DNA from: Hydractinia symbiolongicarpus
Taxonomy: Eukaryota > Cnidaria > Hydrozoa > Anthoathecata > Hydractiniidae
Length of the DNA: 64,000 nt
Direction: 5' to 3'
Assembly (NCBI RefSeq): GCF_029227915.1
Contig: NC_079884.1
Coordinates: 8,308,001 to 8,372,000, forward strand
Numbering within the stretch: the first letter of the stretch is position 1; each line of letters opens with the position of its first letter. The translations under genes and the position numbers were made by a program. The notes under the pieces are model-generated. The model was given only the letters and a program-made list of their open reading frames with translations, was not told the origin of the DNA and ran no database searches. This document shows positions 1 to 10,219 of the stretch, piece after piece.

Positions 1-1320
1 CGAATGATATAGATCTGTCAGATTGCTGTAAGGAGTGTCCAAAGACTCGTCAATTAGGAGCTTCATCTTCCCTATTGCCTACCTGAATTCCAGGATTGTG
101 TCTTTCTTGTTGAAATGCAAGACTTAATCTTCTCAGTGGCAACAAAACAACCAAAAAATATATTATGGCCATATAGCCCACCGAAGCATCAGTCCAACGC
201 TTAAGACAACCCTTTAACTCTGCTCGCTTCAACCCTTGACTAGCTGTCTGTGACATTGACTCAAAGTGCGCCATGTATATACTATAATTGTCAAGTGTAA
301 TTTCAATCAATCTTAAATTGTGGCCTATCCAATGCGTACCCTAATTCTTAGAAGGCTTGTAAATAGACTTTTCCCAAGCTTCACCCATGATTTTAAGATC
401 TCTAAGGCGCTTTGATGATTTTTGATGAAGGTAACACAAGTTCATTAGCATTTGGTCAATTGCTTTGAATGCGCTGGTAAGAAAGGCATCTTTGACTGGA
501 AGCTTTAATCTATGGTTGAAACAATGAATAACTTGCAGACAGGGAGATTAAACTTTTATTAGCATTTTGCATTTACCGTTTTGTAAAAAAGTAAATACAC
601 AAGTTCCTCCTTAATAATGCTACTGTCTGTACTGCCGTCACTTAAGACACAAAAATAATGTGTGTTGGCTTTTGCCAAGTCTTGTTTTAATTCATTTTCA
701 ATAGAATCAATAAAGTTTGCAGCAGCTCTATCATTGCTATAATAAGCTTTAATTCCTGATGTGCTATCTCTTTCTTGGAGTTTTAGGAAGTTGGCAAAAT
801 CAGAAAAAGGTCTCTTTTGTTTAACCAGGTAACATGCTGAATTGAAGAGCGCACAAGTTGCATTTTTATTCTCTGTGCACGTTTTTAAATGATTTACCAA
901 TATTCTTTTAACAACAGACTGCATGTATGGAAATCCACCCAACTTGCTTTTTGTTTTAAATTTTATTTTCGCTTTGTGTGATTTAGACATATAATGTGAT
1001 TTAATACTACTTTTATGCTGCTTATCCGTTTCTCCCATTTAAAACAGAGTGTACATCGAAGTCAAACCACATCTTTAAAATAAAATCACAATAAATCTTA
1101 TGTCAAATTTGTTTTCCCATTTTAGAACTGTTTTGTGACTGGCTTTGTTATCTCTACTTAATTTACTTTTACTAGATGAAGCTATTCTCTTTTGTTCTCC
1201 TTTGTTAAAATTGTGATACAGCCACATGGTTTGAGCAAAAATGAAAATTAGAGAAAAAAAATGAATTCTCTTATTCTGTGATTTAATTGATCTTAAATTC
1301 TTGTTCACACATTTAAACAA
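1..1320 (-). pseudogene. decayed ZNF862-like (hAT-related) transposon protein
   Basis: Three minus-strand reading frames in order (about 1320-1020, 1038-559, 545-50) read like the zinc-finger-862-like proteins that are repetitive in cnidarian genomes. Seen: a segment with KTVLKWENKFDI, a short CxxC-type stretch (LRCTLCFKWEKR) readable only after a frame change near 1050, a central block with LVKQKRPFSDF and VLSDGSTDSS, and a downstream block with LKGCLKRWTDASV and LPLRRLSLAFQQE. In-frame stops and at least two frame shifts separate the parts, so this is not a working gene. It probably continues past the left edge. ZNF862-like proteins derive from hAT transposases (family knowledge); no terminal repeats were found here. 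The family resemblance is from memory. Confidence 0.62.
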
Positions 1321-3400
1321 TAGGAATTGTTGAATATTTCCTAATAATAAAGAAACTTTAAAACACAGAAAATACTCGATACACGTTTTTTAAATATTGA
1401 GTTTCAATCCAGGAATTTCTTGTTTGTCAGGCAAATTTGTTCTGCGAAAAAAAATAAATGACTTGCGAATCACAAACCGTTAATTTGAACGCTGAATTTA
1501 ATTTTTTTTCTTATTTGGGACTAATTTAGAAAAAATTGTCTCATATCAAAAACAATTAGAAGAATTGAAACTGTCTAAAATATATTAAAGTCGTTTTAAC
1601 AAGAAAAAGCTCATACCATGAGATGGAATGTGCTTGTTCCCTTACTGCAACTAAACATATTACAGGAGCAAAACTGATTAATGCTGATGCTTTATCACAG
1701 GGACAGGTACAACAACCAACAGAATCTGATGAGAAGCAACCACACACGTTTTACTAACTTCCAATGAAAAAATAAAGAGAGCTAACTGCTGCCAATGCCA
1801 ATTGTTGTATACACCATACATGAGAAATTGGCCACAAAGTGACACGACCGTTCAGTGAACATATTGGGGTAGTTTTTTCGATTTAACAGAGCTTTCATTT
1901 TTAAAGACATTCGTATTATCATACCACAAAAGTTACACAGTAAGATTTTTGCAGACAATAGACAACAACCATCAAGAAAACGAGAAATGTGAGCTCAACA
2001 AAGCTGTTATTTACCTGCCATTTATAAACACATAGAGAGGGTAATTGACTGATGCGAATCATGTGCAAAACATTTGCCTTCAAAAAGCAAGAAGCCCCTA
2101 CAAATGACTGCCGTACCAACCAAACAGATTATCAGATCCCAAATAAAATCTTGACTGACAATAGGCCACAGTATGTATCTTATAATTAAAACCACTTCTA
2201 GCAACACTGGGGTTTCAAACACACTTTCTTCTCAATGAAATGTGTTGGGTGAGGCCTCTAGGAAGATTATAAAAGTCATCTTCTTGTGATGAATTAGGTG
2301 ACATATCTATAAAGAGCTGTTAGCAAACTGAAACAAATCCACAGGAACCTGGTAGCAAAACGGATAAATATAATAGTGACAGGAATTTGATGGTGACAAC
2401 ACCATACCATTTTCACAGAAGTGTTTCCTTGTGATATAAGCCAACCATGGTCCAGTACACAGAATATAAGGGACCATTTTAAACTGGGGTAAGCATATAG
2501 GTGAATATTTATCATATCTTCATATCGAATATCATATCGAATCCCGCTCACTGCTTGGCAGTATGTTAGTGATGAACAAAGTAGTTCTTCTTCAATATGG
2601 GGTAAAGCATGTTGTGTATATGGAAAAACTTCCATAAATTTAGGATTGGATCATTCAAGGATCTCTTTTTTTACTTCAAATCTTTAACATCTTTTTAGAC
2701 ACTGGTTAATCTTCGCCAACTTGACAATTTTTAAAGTGCATTTGTCTAGGTGTTGCAATTTTCTTAACGTTTCTACTGTGAAGATTTGAACAAGATAAAT
2801 CCATGTTTTACTCCATCCAAAAGTGAGCACAAACAATATTACATGACAACACGTCCGTAAGAATACTATAGAAGTATATAGCAATATTTATGACAACATT
2901 TTGAGAACATTGAGTTGACTTCTAAATCCAGATGCAATTGGCCAACATACCACAAAAACTGATTATGAAGACTTACAGAAATATATTCCAGATTGTTAGA
3001 CAAAAAAAAGTCACTTTTAAAACACTGTGTTCCCAAATACCCATAATATACACCATGTACACCACACTTTCTCTCCGGTGGTACTGACCATTGGCTGATT
3101 CACAATAAGCAGAGTAGTTTACCCAGTTGCAAATATTCTCTAGTCAAAAAAAGGGTTAGCTACACCTCTCAACCTAGCCAGCTAGCTAGCTATCTAGCCA
3201 CCTTTTGGTAGAAGAACTTATGGTGTCTATAGTGTCCACCGTATAGTGAAGTGAGAGCGTAAAGCTATAAGGTATTTAGGGTAACAACAAAACCAAAAAA
3301 CTTGACCTACTAGCTCTTTCCACAAATTGTAGCTAAATGCAAACCTGCCGCACCAGTTTTAAAAACACGCCAACCGTTTTTGTTATGATATTTTAGGCTA
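1321..3400. other. no gene recognised; AT-rich with a dispersed repeat
   Basis: Several open frames of 60-113 codons occur but none has splice sites or composition I would trust. Positions 2565-2600 hold a stretch (core AGTGATGAACAAAGTAGTTC) that recurs in the same orientation at about 61221-61256. Near 2490-2510 a TAGGTGAATATTTATCATA stretch recurs inverted near 61340. Both loci therefore carry pieces of one dispersed repeat family. TAGC-rich simple sequence occurs at 3176-3197 and again at 3585-3650. Confidence 0.4.
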
Positions 3401-3451
3401 TTGCTAAAGTTAACTATTTTGGTGCAACTAGTTACACGGATCAAAAAAAAT

Positions 3452-4657
3452 ATGGCGGAGAGAACTGCTGCAGAATATCAACAACATTTTATGCCACAAA
3501 ATCCTGTGTTGGCTGACCTTCTTGCAGCTACGGGTAATTCATTAACATTTTGTTTTATATGGTTAGGCTTTTTAAGCAAATAGTTGTAGCTAGCTTGCTA
3601 TAATATAACAAAAATATTTAAAGTGGCTAGCTAGCTATAGCTAGCTGGCTAGGCCTGTTCTGCCTGGATAACATTGGGCTGATTGAGTACGGCAGCTTGC
3701 CCCAGTTAAGAACATGTCAGAAAATACATAATCAGGGCAACATAATCAGGACAGGCTGGCTTATTACCCAAAAAATATTATTTGGCACTTATAAAAGGAA
3801 CATAATCATGACAGGCCAGTTTATATACGACAGTATAATATTATTTCTCACTTATTATAGAACGAACATAATATCAGGGCTGGCCAACGTATGTATGACA
3901 GTCAAATATTATTCGACACTTGTAGAACGAATGTAATCGGGGCCGACCGGCTTATGTATAACATTTTTATATTATTTCTCACTTATTATAGAACGCAAAT
4001 AATCGGGGTAGGCAGGCTAATGTATGACAGTCAAATATTATTTGAGACTTACAGAACAAATATAATCGGGGCCCATCGCTTTTATATCATTTGTCATCAC
4101 TTCTGACAAGCAAATAGCCCTGGTAGCAAAGTTGTTGATGTTCTCAAATGAAACGAAATTTTGTGGCAAATACTAAATTTTGGGATTCGCAAGTTTAATT
4201 ACTTTTCACCAAACTTAATTCCCGCAAAAAGAAATAATTTAGGTTCCGTGAAATTTAGTTACTTTGAAGAATATTATGTTGAAATGTATTTACTACAAGA
4301 GTAGTTTAAACTAAGAATTACATTGATACTTTTTTCTTTTGCCATGTCTAGTAGGGGTGTTCTACTTTCGAAAGAATGTTTATTTCACAAACGTTCGAAG
4401 AAAATGCCAATCACAGTCTGCCTGGCCAGCCATTATATCAGCGTTCATAATCCGGTCACCACGTCATAACCAGTGCAAAAAAAACATAATCGAACCATGC
4501 GTACATAATCCGACTGTCCCGGTTGTAAACAGGCTGTTTTCGCAATCCGGGCAGAACAGGCCCAGGCAGGTTGTTGCTGTTTGTGAAGATTTGAGTTGTG
4601 AAGAGATCCTTGTTGGGCTAAAGGTGTTGCTAAAAAGAAATTATAAAAGTTTTGAAG
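3452..4657 (+). CDS. 5' exons of an unidentified small gene
   Basis: Candidate first exon 3452-3533 begins ATGGCGGAG in good context, encodes 27 residues starting MAERTAAEYQQHFMPQ, and ends at a GTAATT donor in phase 1. Candidate second exon 4589-4657 (acceptor GAAG) opens in the matching phase, reads DLSCEEILVGLKVLLKRN, and ends at GAAG|GTGACT, again phase 1. The two exons join without a stop. I do not recognise the product. The intron between them is almost filled by a TIR element (3652-4562), which ends only 26 bases before the proposed acceptor. Downstream exons are not resolved: two terminal-looking exons at 7722-7820 and 9217-9303 both start in phase 0, so a linking exon would be needed. 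Confidence 0.38.
3652..4562. mobile_element. nonautonomous TIR element built of ~65-bp tandem units
   Basis: The ends are inverted repeats: GGCCTGTTCTGCCTGGAT at 3652-3669 and the complement of GGCCTGTTCTGCCCGGAT at 4545-4562, one mismatch in 18. Between about 3728 and 4090 there are roughly six imperfect ~65-bp direct repeats, each with an ATAATCRGGG-like start, a TGTATGACAGTCAAATATTATT-type middle and a CACTTATTATAGAAC-type end. No transposase-like frame is present. No clear target-site duplication could be read, so the superfamily is undetermined. It lies in the intron of the small gene described at 3452. Confidence 0.6.
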
Positions 4658-4689
4658 GTGACTAGCTATAAAATATAGCTAACTTGTTG

Positions 4690-6775
4690 TACAGTCTCGA
4701 CTGCGAGCACACAAGTATACGAGTATGGGTACATTAAATGCCGAGTAAAGTGTAAGACGAGTACGAGTAATCGGCGAGTATACTACTCCATACCCTCTAG
4801 TATAGCCTCTTGCGCATGCGAGTACAGTAAGTGAATGATTTGTTAGTATGTGTGCGAGTATAAGATAAAAAATGGGAATTTGTCGTAGTGTAATTTTTAT
4901 CAATAGCTCACATTTGTCTGCTACTTTACACATTGTGAAAACTTTTACTTCGTTTTTGCGTCGTAAGAAATAACATTTTATTTTACATATATTTTTTTTA
5001 TGTTGCAACAAATTCTCTTTAGTTTGCGTAAAAATGTATACGTTGCTGTAATGGCTCTTTATAACTTTGAATTTATATAGTTAATTTCTCACCAACAAGG
5101 AAACCCTTTGCTATTTACATCTGTTATCTAAATGCTTTTTCTCCTAGCTAAATGTTTTGTTGCTTCATTCAAACATTATTCCTTTTTCTTTGCAAGCATG
5201 AATTAAACAATAAACTCTGGAGGCTAAATTAAGCCAATCGCATTTAATTTTATTGTTTTGTAAGTAATTAAAAGGAAAAATGTGCCCAGCAGGGAAATCT
5301 TGAATCCAGTGAGAATGATGTGCACCCGAATTTAGAGTGAGTGCCCTAATTACTTCAAAATGGGTTGTCATAAATTATAAGTAGCTTTGAAGTCTATCTT
5401 GTAGCTATCAGCATTTTTCCATTTTGAAAGTTTAAAGAAGCATTTCAGCTTTAAATTTCATCACTAAATTTTGTTTCTATTTAGCTTTATGTTCTTATAT
5501 GAAAAATATTATATTAAAAAATAACGTGTATCAAGGATATGCGTCTTAGTTAAAATGCATAAAAATAAACAAAATAATTAATTATTACAGATCGTCTGTA
5601 ACAACGATGTACGGAAGATTCATTCTCATGTTTTTATAATTTTATTATCCATTCTCATCTTACCAATCATAGTGTGCATAATAAAATAAGCGGCAGTAAT
5701 GGGGAGGACAAAGTTTCACGTGTCTTATTAATTGTATTTTTAATTTTTTTCACATATTTTGTGGGCACCTGTTGTTTGAAAGTGGCGAATATAAAAAAGA
5801 AAAGAAAGAAGGAATATCATTCAAACTAAATTGTTAGATTTTTTACTGTTTTTTAACAGCATTTATCAATTTAGTCCTGTGCACTAGCTTGTGTGCACTT
5901 GCATGTCCATAAATAACTCGTAAACATGATACCTGCTATATTGTTCTATAACCAGAAGCAAATCATTTCAATATTCTTCTCAATGTGCTTGCAAAGATAT
6001 AAATAGATTAGAAGAACATTCAACACAAAAGAAAAATTTATCTCCAGAATTGTGTTTTAGAGAGAGTGAGGAGATCTTTATAACGCAGACAACTGAATTT
6101 CATTCGCTATTTTGAGACTTAAAAATCATTTTTCAGAAGTGACCTTGGTTTGTTTGTTTGTTCAGAAGCAAAATAGTTCGCTTGAAAGTTACGACTCCGT
6201 CGTAAGGCAATTGAAGTTCTCTCTCGTTCTGGCTATCATATTTAGCTTGCGTTGTGCGCACTTTCCCGCAGTTGAGTTGAATATAACGCGAATCAGTTTA
6301 GACTCGTCTGGCTCTTCGGAGTGTCTTGTTTTTGGCCCTTGTGGCATGGTTCCAAATGGGACTGCTGATTCGATCGTAAATCAACAAAACGCCAGGGCTT
6401 AAAGTGTTAGCATGTAATCTCAATGCTGGCTTCAACTCACTATTGAACATAGAAAACTAACGAACAAAGAAAATAACACTGTAAAAATAGTGTTTTTCAA
6501 TAAATCCAACACCAACATAAAAGCATATTGGCGGCGAGTGCATTCTCTGCCAGTTTTTCGTTTAATTGTATTGTTTGACTTTCGAGCACGCTAGCGAGTA
6601 CTGTGTGAGTACAGTAGCAAAAATGTGCTAGTATTTTTGACGTATTTGTACGCACATTATACTTGTCGCGTACTTGTGGAATACCCACAGAAGAAATTAC
6701 TTGTACCTGTAGTTTAATACTCGTGCATAGTTACTCGTGATCGGTACTGTAGCTCGCTTTTTACTCGGAATTAGG
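4690..6775. mobile_element. element with CGAGTA-rich terminal arrays
   Basis: Both ends are dense in one short motif in opposite orientation. CGAGTA/GAGTAC occurs about seven times in 4690-4860, and its complement (GTACTC, TACTCG) is repeated in 6590-6770. The interior is AT-rich and has no convincing coding frame. Positions 5925-6075 match 42255-42400 in inverted orientation at roughly 85% by eye, so the core is shared with the element at 41.95-43.30 kb. Exact ends and target duplication were not determined. Confidence 0.5.
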
Positions 6776-6802
6776 AAACCATATTTAATTTTTTATCCAA
6801 TA

Positions 6803-7213
6803 GGCCGTCATCAAAAATATGTTGTGTTCCCGCCCTCTGACCGACTCACTTTTGGTAATAAAAACCTGAGTCAGTAAGTCGAAAAAAAACGGAAAAAAAT
6901 TTCGCGTCATATTTTTCAAAAAGAAAATTTTTTTTTCGGCAGAAATAATTTTTGCAAAATTTAGAAAAACTCACGAAAATTGATTTCCGTAAAAATTAAT
7001 TCCTTTAGGGCACTGCTGTGACTACTGACAGTTTACAGGGCAATAAAAAATGGTCTACAAATGATGTTGAGTGGCGCTATACTGTTTTGGCCCTGGGAAT
7101 GAATTTGCTTGCTCCAATATGAAAATCCCAGAAAAAAATACGCCCGACCGCACAACCGACTCATTTTTCCAGGGTCTTCAGGACTCGAACACAACATATT
7201 TTTAATGGTGGCC
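6803..7213. mobile_element. 411-bp MITE
   Basis: Inverted termini: GGCCGTCATCAAAAATATGT at 6803-6822, continuing GTGTTC, against the complement of GGCCACCATTAAAAATATGT ending at 7213, also continuing GTGTTC. About 23 of 26 bases agree. Both sides are flanked by ATA, a possible 3-bp target duplication. There is no coding capacity. The inner part is rich in A runs on one strand. Confidence 0.6.
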
Positions 7214-7349
7214 ATAGTGGGGCAAACCCTCTATTAAACCCTGTATTCTCAGTAGCGAAGCATACAAAAAGTGCTAAAAATTAAAACGCTACCTTGAGAG
7301 ATTTATGACTTATCTCGGCACGTTTTTGTTTACATTCAGGTATCAGTAT

Positions 7350-7505
7350 TAAATATATACTATACAACCCAAGCCATGTAAAGTACATTGGGGAGATGGC
7401 AAACTGTTTGGGCCGTTGGGAGTTGTCTGGTAAAGCGCATATCCTAACTGGGTCAGGGTAGCTCAAGATGAGAATAAAATACTCTAGGACTCCCCATCTA
7501 AGCCA
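7350..7505 (-). mobile_element. truncated SINE, third copy
   Basis: The complement of this stretch aligns with the body of the SINE at 43.7-44.06 kb and 61.7-62.0 kb. Shared blocks include GGCTTAGATGGGGAGTCCTAGAG, GAGCTACCCTGACCCA, AGACAACTCCCAACGGCCC, GCCATCTCCCCAAT and CATGGCTTGGGTT. The tRNA-like head present in the other copies is missing, so this copy is truncated at that end. The strand given is that on which the sequence resembles the plus strand of the other two copies. Confidence 0.6.
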
Positions 7506-7721
7506 CCCCCCTTAGCACAACATGTCTTATTAATGTAGGGCGTATATCGCAAAAGCTGACCCATAGGGCTTCTTTTTACTGTACCATGTGGCACATTGCT
7601 AATTTTAAAACAATTTGACAATGGACTCATGACAATTAAACATGTGTTTTATTAGGACAGAGTGACATGAACTGACACTCTCTTTATTTTACAAAATACT
7701 TACTTAACCCTGTGACTATAG

Positions 7722-7820
7722 GAACATTCACCTGCCCTTGAACTAACTAATGAAGGAAGCCCAGAACCCCTACCAGAATTAGCTGAATTACAAAAAGGAA
7801 GATGGCACAGAGATGATTGA
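7722..7820 (+). CDS. possible terminal exon, identity unknown
   Basis: After an acceptor (ACTATAG) the frame reads 32 residues, EHSPALELTNEGSPEPLPEL and onward to HRDD, then TGA. It is acidic and Pro/Glu-rich, and reads like coding sequence rather than the AT-rich surroundings. It would need an upstream exon ending in phase 0. It may be an alternative last exon of the small gene at 3452-4657, or unrelated. Confidence 0.25.
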   Translation, partial: EHSPALELTNEGSPEPLPELAELQKGRWHRDD

Positions 7821-9216
7821 TTCTGCCTCTGGACTAAAACCGTGGTGTGGTCCACCAGCTAAATTAAACATAGCCCCACTGCAAGGAAACTTTAAAGCTA
7901 AATCAAACATTAGCCAACAAGCAGCGCCGCATATCCAATCACCAATGAATACATTATATATATGTATATCATGCCAGGTTGTTCTCATATGCCATCATTA
8001 ACATCGTGTTTCTGTGTCAAATATAGAAAAAAAAAAAAAAAACACTTATTAGGATAATAATCAGGGAGGGTTGGTGGGAGGGTTTAATTCAGGGTAAGAG
8101 GCTTACTGTGTTCCACTCCTTATTTATAACCACCCTGCTTGTTGTATGGAGATATTCCTTAACACCTCAGTAAATTTGTTAATGCAGACTGAAAAACAAG
8201 TCTAGTGCAATAAGTTAGCCTTATACTGGGATTCAGTGGAGGTGGGTGAAGTTTACAGAACAAGCTCCATGAGCAGTAAACCCCAGATACTGCGCTAGTA
8301 TCAATTATGTTAAATCATCTTCCAGCATTAACAGATTAACTTGGGTTGAAAAAACCCAATTTTTGTTAGCTGTTATTAAACTTAGTTTGTATCTACATGT
8401 GGTTAAAAAATTAAATCTTGATTATTGAATTGTTTTTGCGAAAAAAATTAAGCAAGTTTAAAGGGAAATTACCAATGTTCGCATGATGGCAAAATAAAAA
8501 ATGCATCATATACATTGTGAAAATTAGGTCAATCAAGAAAGTTATTTATCTGTTTTGTGAACAGTTTTAAAAAAACATAATGCACAGTGCATTTTTTTGT
8601 GTATAAAAATACGAAGACATTAAATGTGTGTATGTTGAAACATCTGTTTTCTTTGATGACTTTATATATTTTAAGTCCAGAGCTGAGGGGTTTTTTTTCT
8701 GTATCACTTTGCTTTCAACATGTATTTTTAGATATGTAGATTTTTGTAACAATAGTCACAACAGAGCATCTTTATTAACCAAGGCGTCTTTATTAATCAA
8801 TGCGTCTAGAAGAACAACAAAATATCGCACAACAAAAGGAAAAAATAGTCACAGATATTTTAATTTAAATAATTTTTAGTTACTTGATATGCTAAAAATG
8901 TTAAATGTAATAAAAACAGCTAGCCCAGCTGTTTTTATTGCAAGATTATGCATCTAAGTATTTTGAGGTGTATGATAATGATCGCACACCTAGATTAATC
9001 AATGTGTGCAATGCACCACGTACCAGGTGAAAAACTCATGACCAGCCGAGGGAGTCAGCACCCTCTTAATTTTTCTTATCACTAGAAAATCGCAATAATT
9101 AAGATGAGGAGGATTATGCAAGTTCACAAACAAGTTTTCTGTGATCAGAATACTATTTGATTGGCTTAACATGCTTTGTTTGTGTGATCAGTATTGAAAA
9201 ATCTTTTCTTTTTTAG

Positions 9217-9303
9217 TATTTTAATGAATGGTCTCAGACAATCAGGGAAAACCGCTATACATGGGATCCTCATGATTGTGGAACAACTGCGGAACAACCT
9301 TGA
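9217..9303 (+). CDS. possible terminal exon, identity unknown
   Basis: A pyrimidine-rich acceptor (CTTTTCTTTTTTAG) is followed by a phase-0 frame of 28 residues, YFNEWSQTIRENRYTWDPHD and onward to AEQP, then TGA. The Trp-rich, balanced composition suggests a real exon. I do not recognise it. It lies about 0.9 kb upstream of VPS8 on the same strand, and could end the small gene beginning at 3452. Confidence 0.3.
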   Translation, partial: YFNEWSQTIRENRYTWDPHDCGTTAEQP

Positions 9304-9734
9304 CAACCATTATTTCAAATGGGATTTGCAAGATTACAAATTCCTTACTAAGAAATTTATTTCTTAGTTATTTTGATCTAAAATTGTTTCCTTTAATTCT
9401 TAAAAACGGTATTCAAAAGTAACAGAAATTTAAAAACTGTCACCTTAAACTTGAGAACGGATGCTTACAAATACTGCAATTGGTAAATCCAATGTTTAGC
9501 TTTTTTTTTTCATTATCACTTACAAGAACAAACATATTATTCCCCTACTATTAAAGATTACGTTGGCTTTGTGCTTATTGGTTAATTTAAATTTGTGGTT
9601 TGCTTTGAGAAATTAATTTGTGTTTCTTGGTTGATTTTACGTCTAGGTTTGCTCTAGCACAATTGTTTGGGTTTGCGTTGTTTACAAAAAAATTCAAAGC
9701 ATACTAAAAGACCAGTATCTTTAAATTGAACTTC

Positions 9735-9995
9735 CCTTGTGGTAGATCGTTTGCTTCCAATGCAGCAGTCATGCCAGAGACAGTGTGAATCTAGATTTTC
9801 TGCTTAGGGTCAGCAGGAGAATAGGATTGATATCTTAGGCGTTTGTCTAGTTGAGCAATTGCTGTGTTTGCACAACTTTCGTAGCTCAAATGGGAGTTTT
9901 AAATGCACTATAACCCCTTTGCAGGACCCTCTTTGATAGCAGTGCCATAATAATAATACTAAATACTAAATAATAATAATAATAATAATACTAAA
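9735..9995 (+). repeat. retroposon tail with (TAA)n
   Basis: ACTTTCGTAGCTCAAATGGG, then TTTAAATGCACTATAACCCC, then CAGGACC, then an ATAATAATAATAATA tail. The same series recurs at 25925-26085 with a similar order and an AATAATAATAACAATAACAA tail. A shared 3' part ending in a TAA-type simple repeat is typical of a SINE or LINE tail. The 5' boundary is not visible. Confidence 0.5.
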
Positions 9996-10219
9996 AAAGC
10001 TCATTGTGGACATATCCTTGTGTTTGTTTTATAAAGTTTTTTGGTTGCACATTTTTTGCAGGTTCTAAAAGGCTAGTAATTGTTTTAGTTAAAATGTAAC
10101 ATTTTAGCAAGACATAGTTCTTGAATGTCACTGTGAAATAAGCAATAATTTAGCTGTTCTTATTAATATATATGTGCATAATTATGTAATCGTTTTTAAA
10201 TGTAGATCGCGTTGATTCC

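Noticed and set aside
6112-6402. Plus-strand 96-codon frame
   Set aside because: Located inside the GAGTA-ended element with no recognisable domain and no coding support in the related element.
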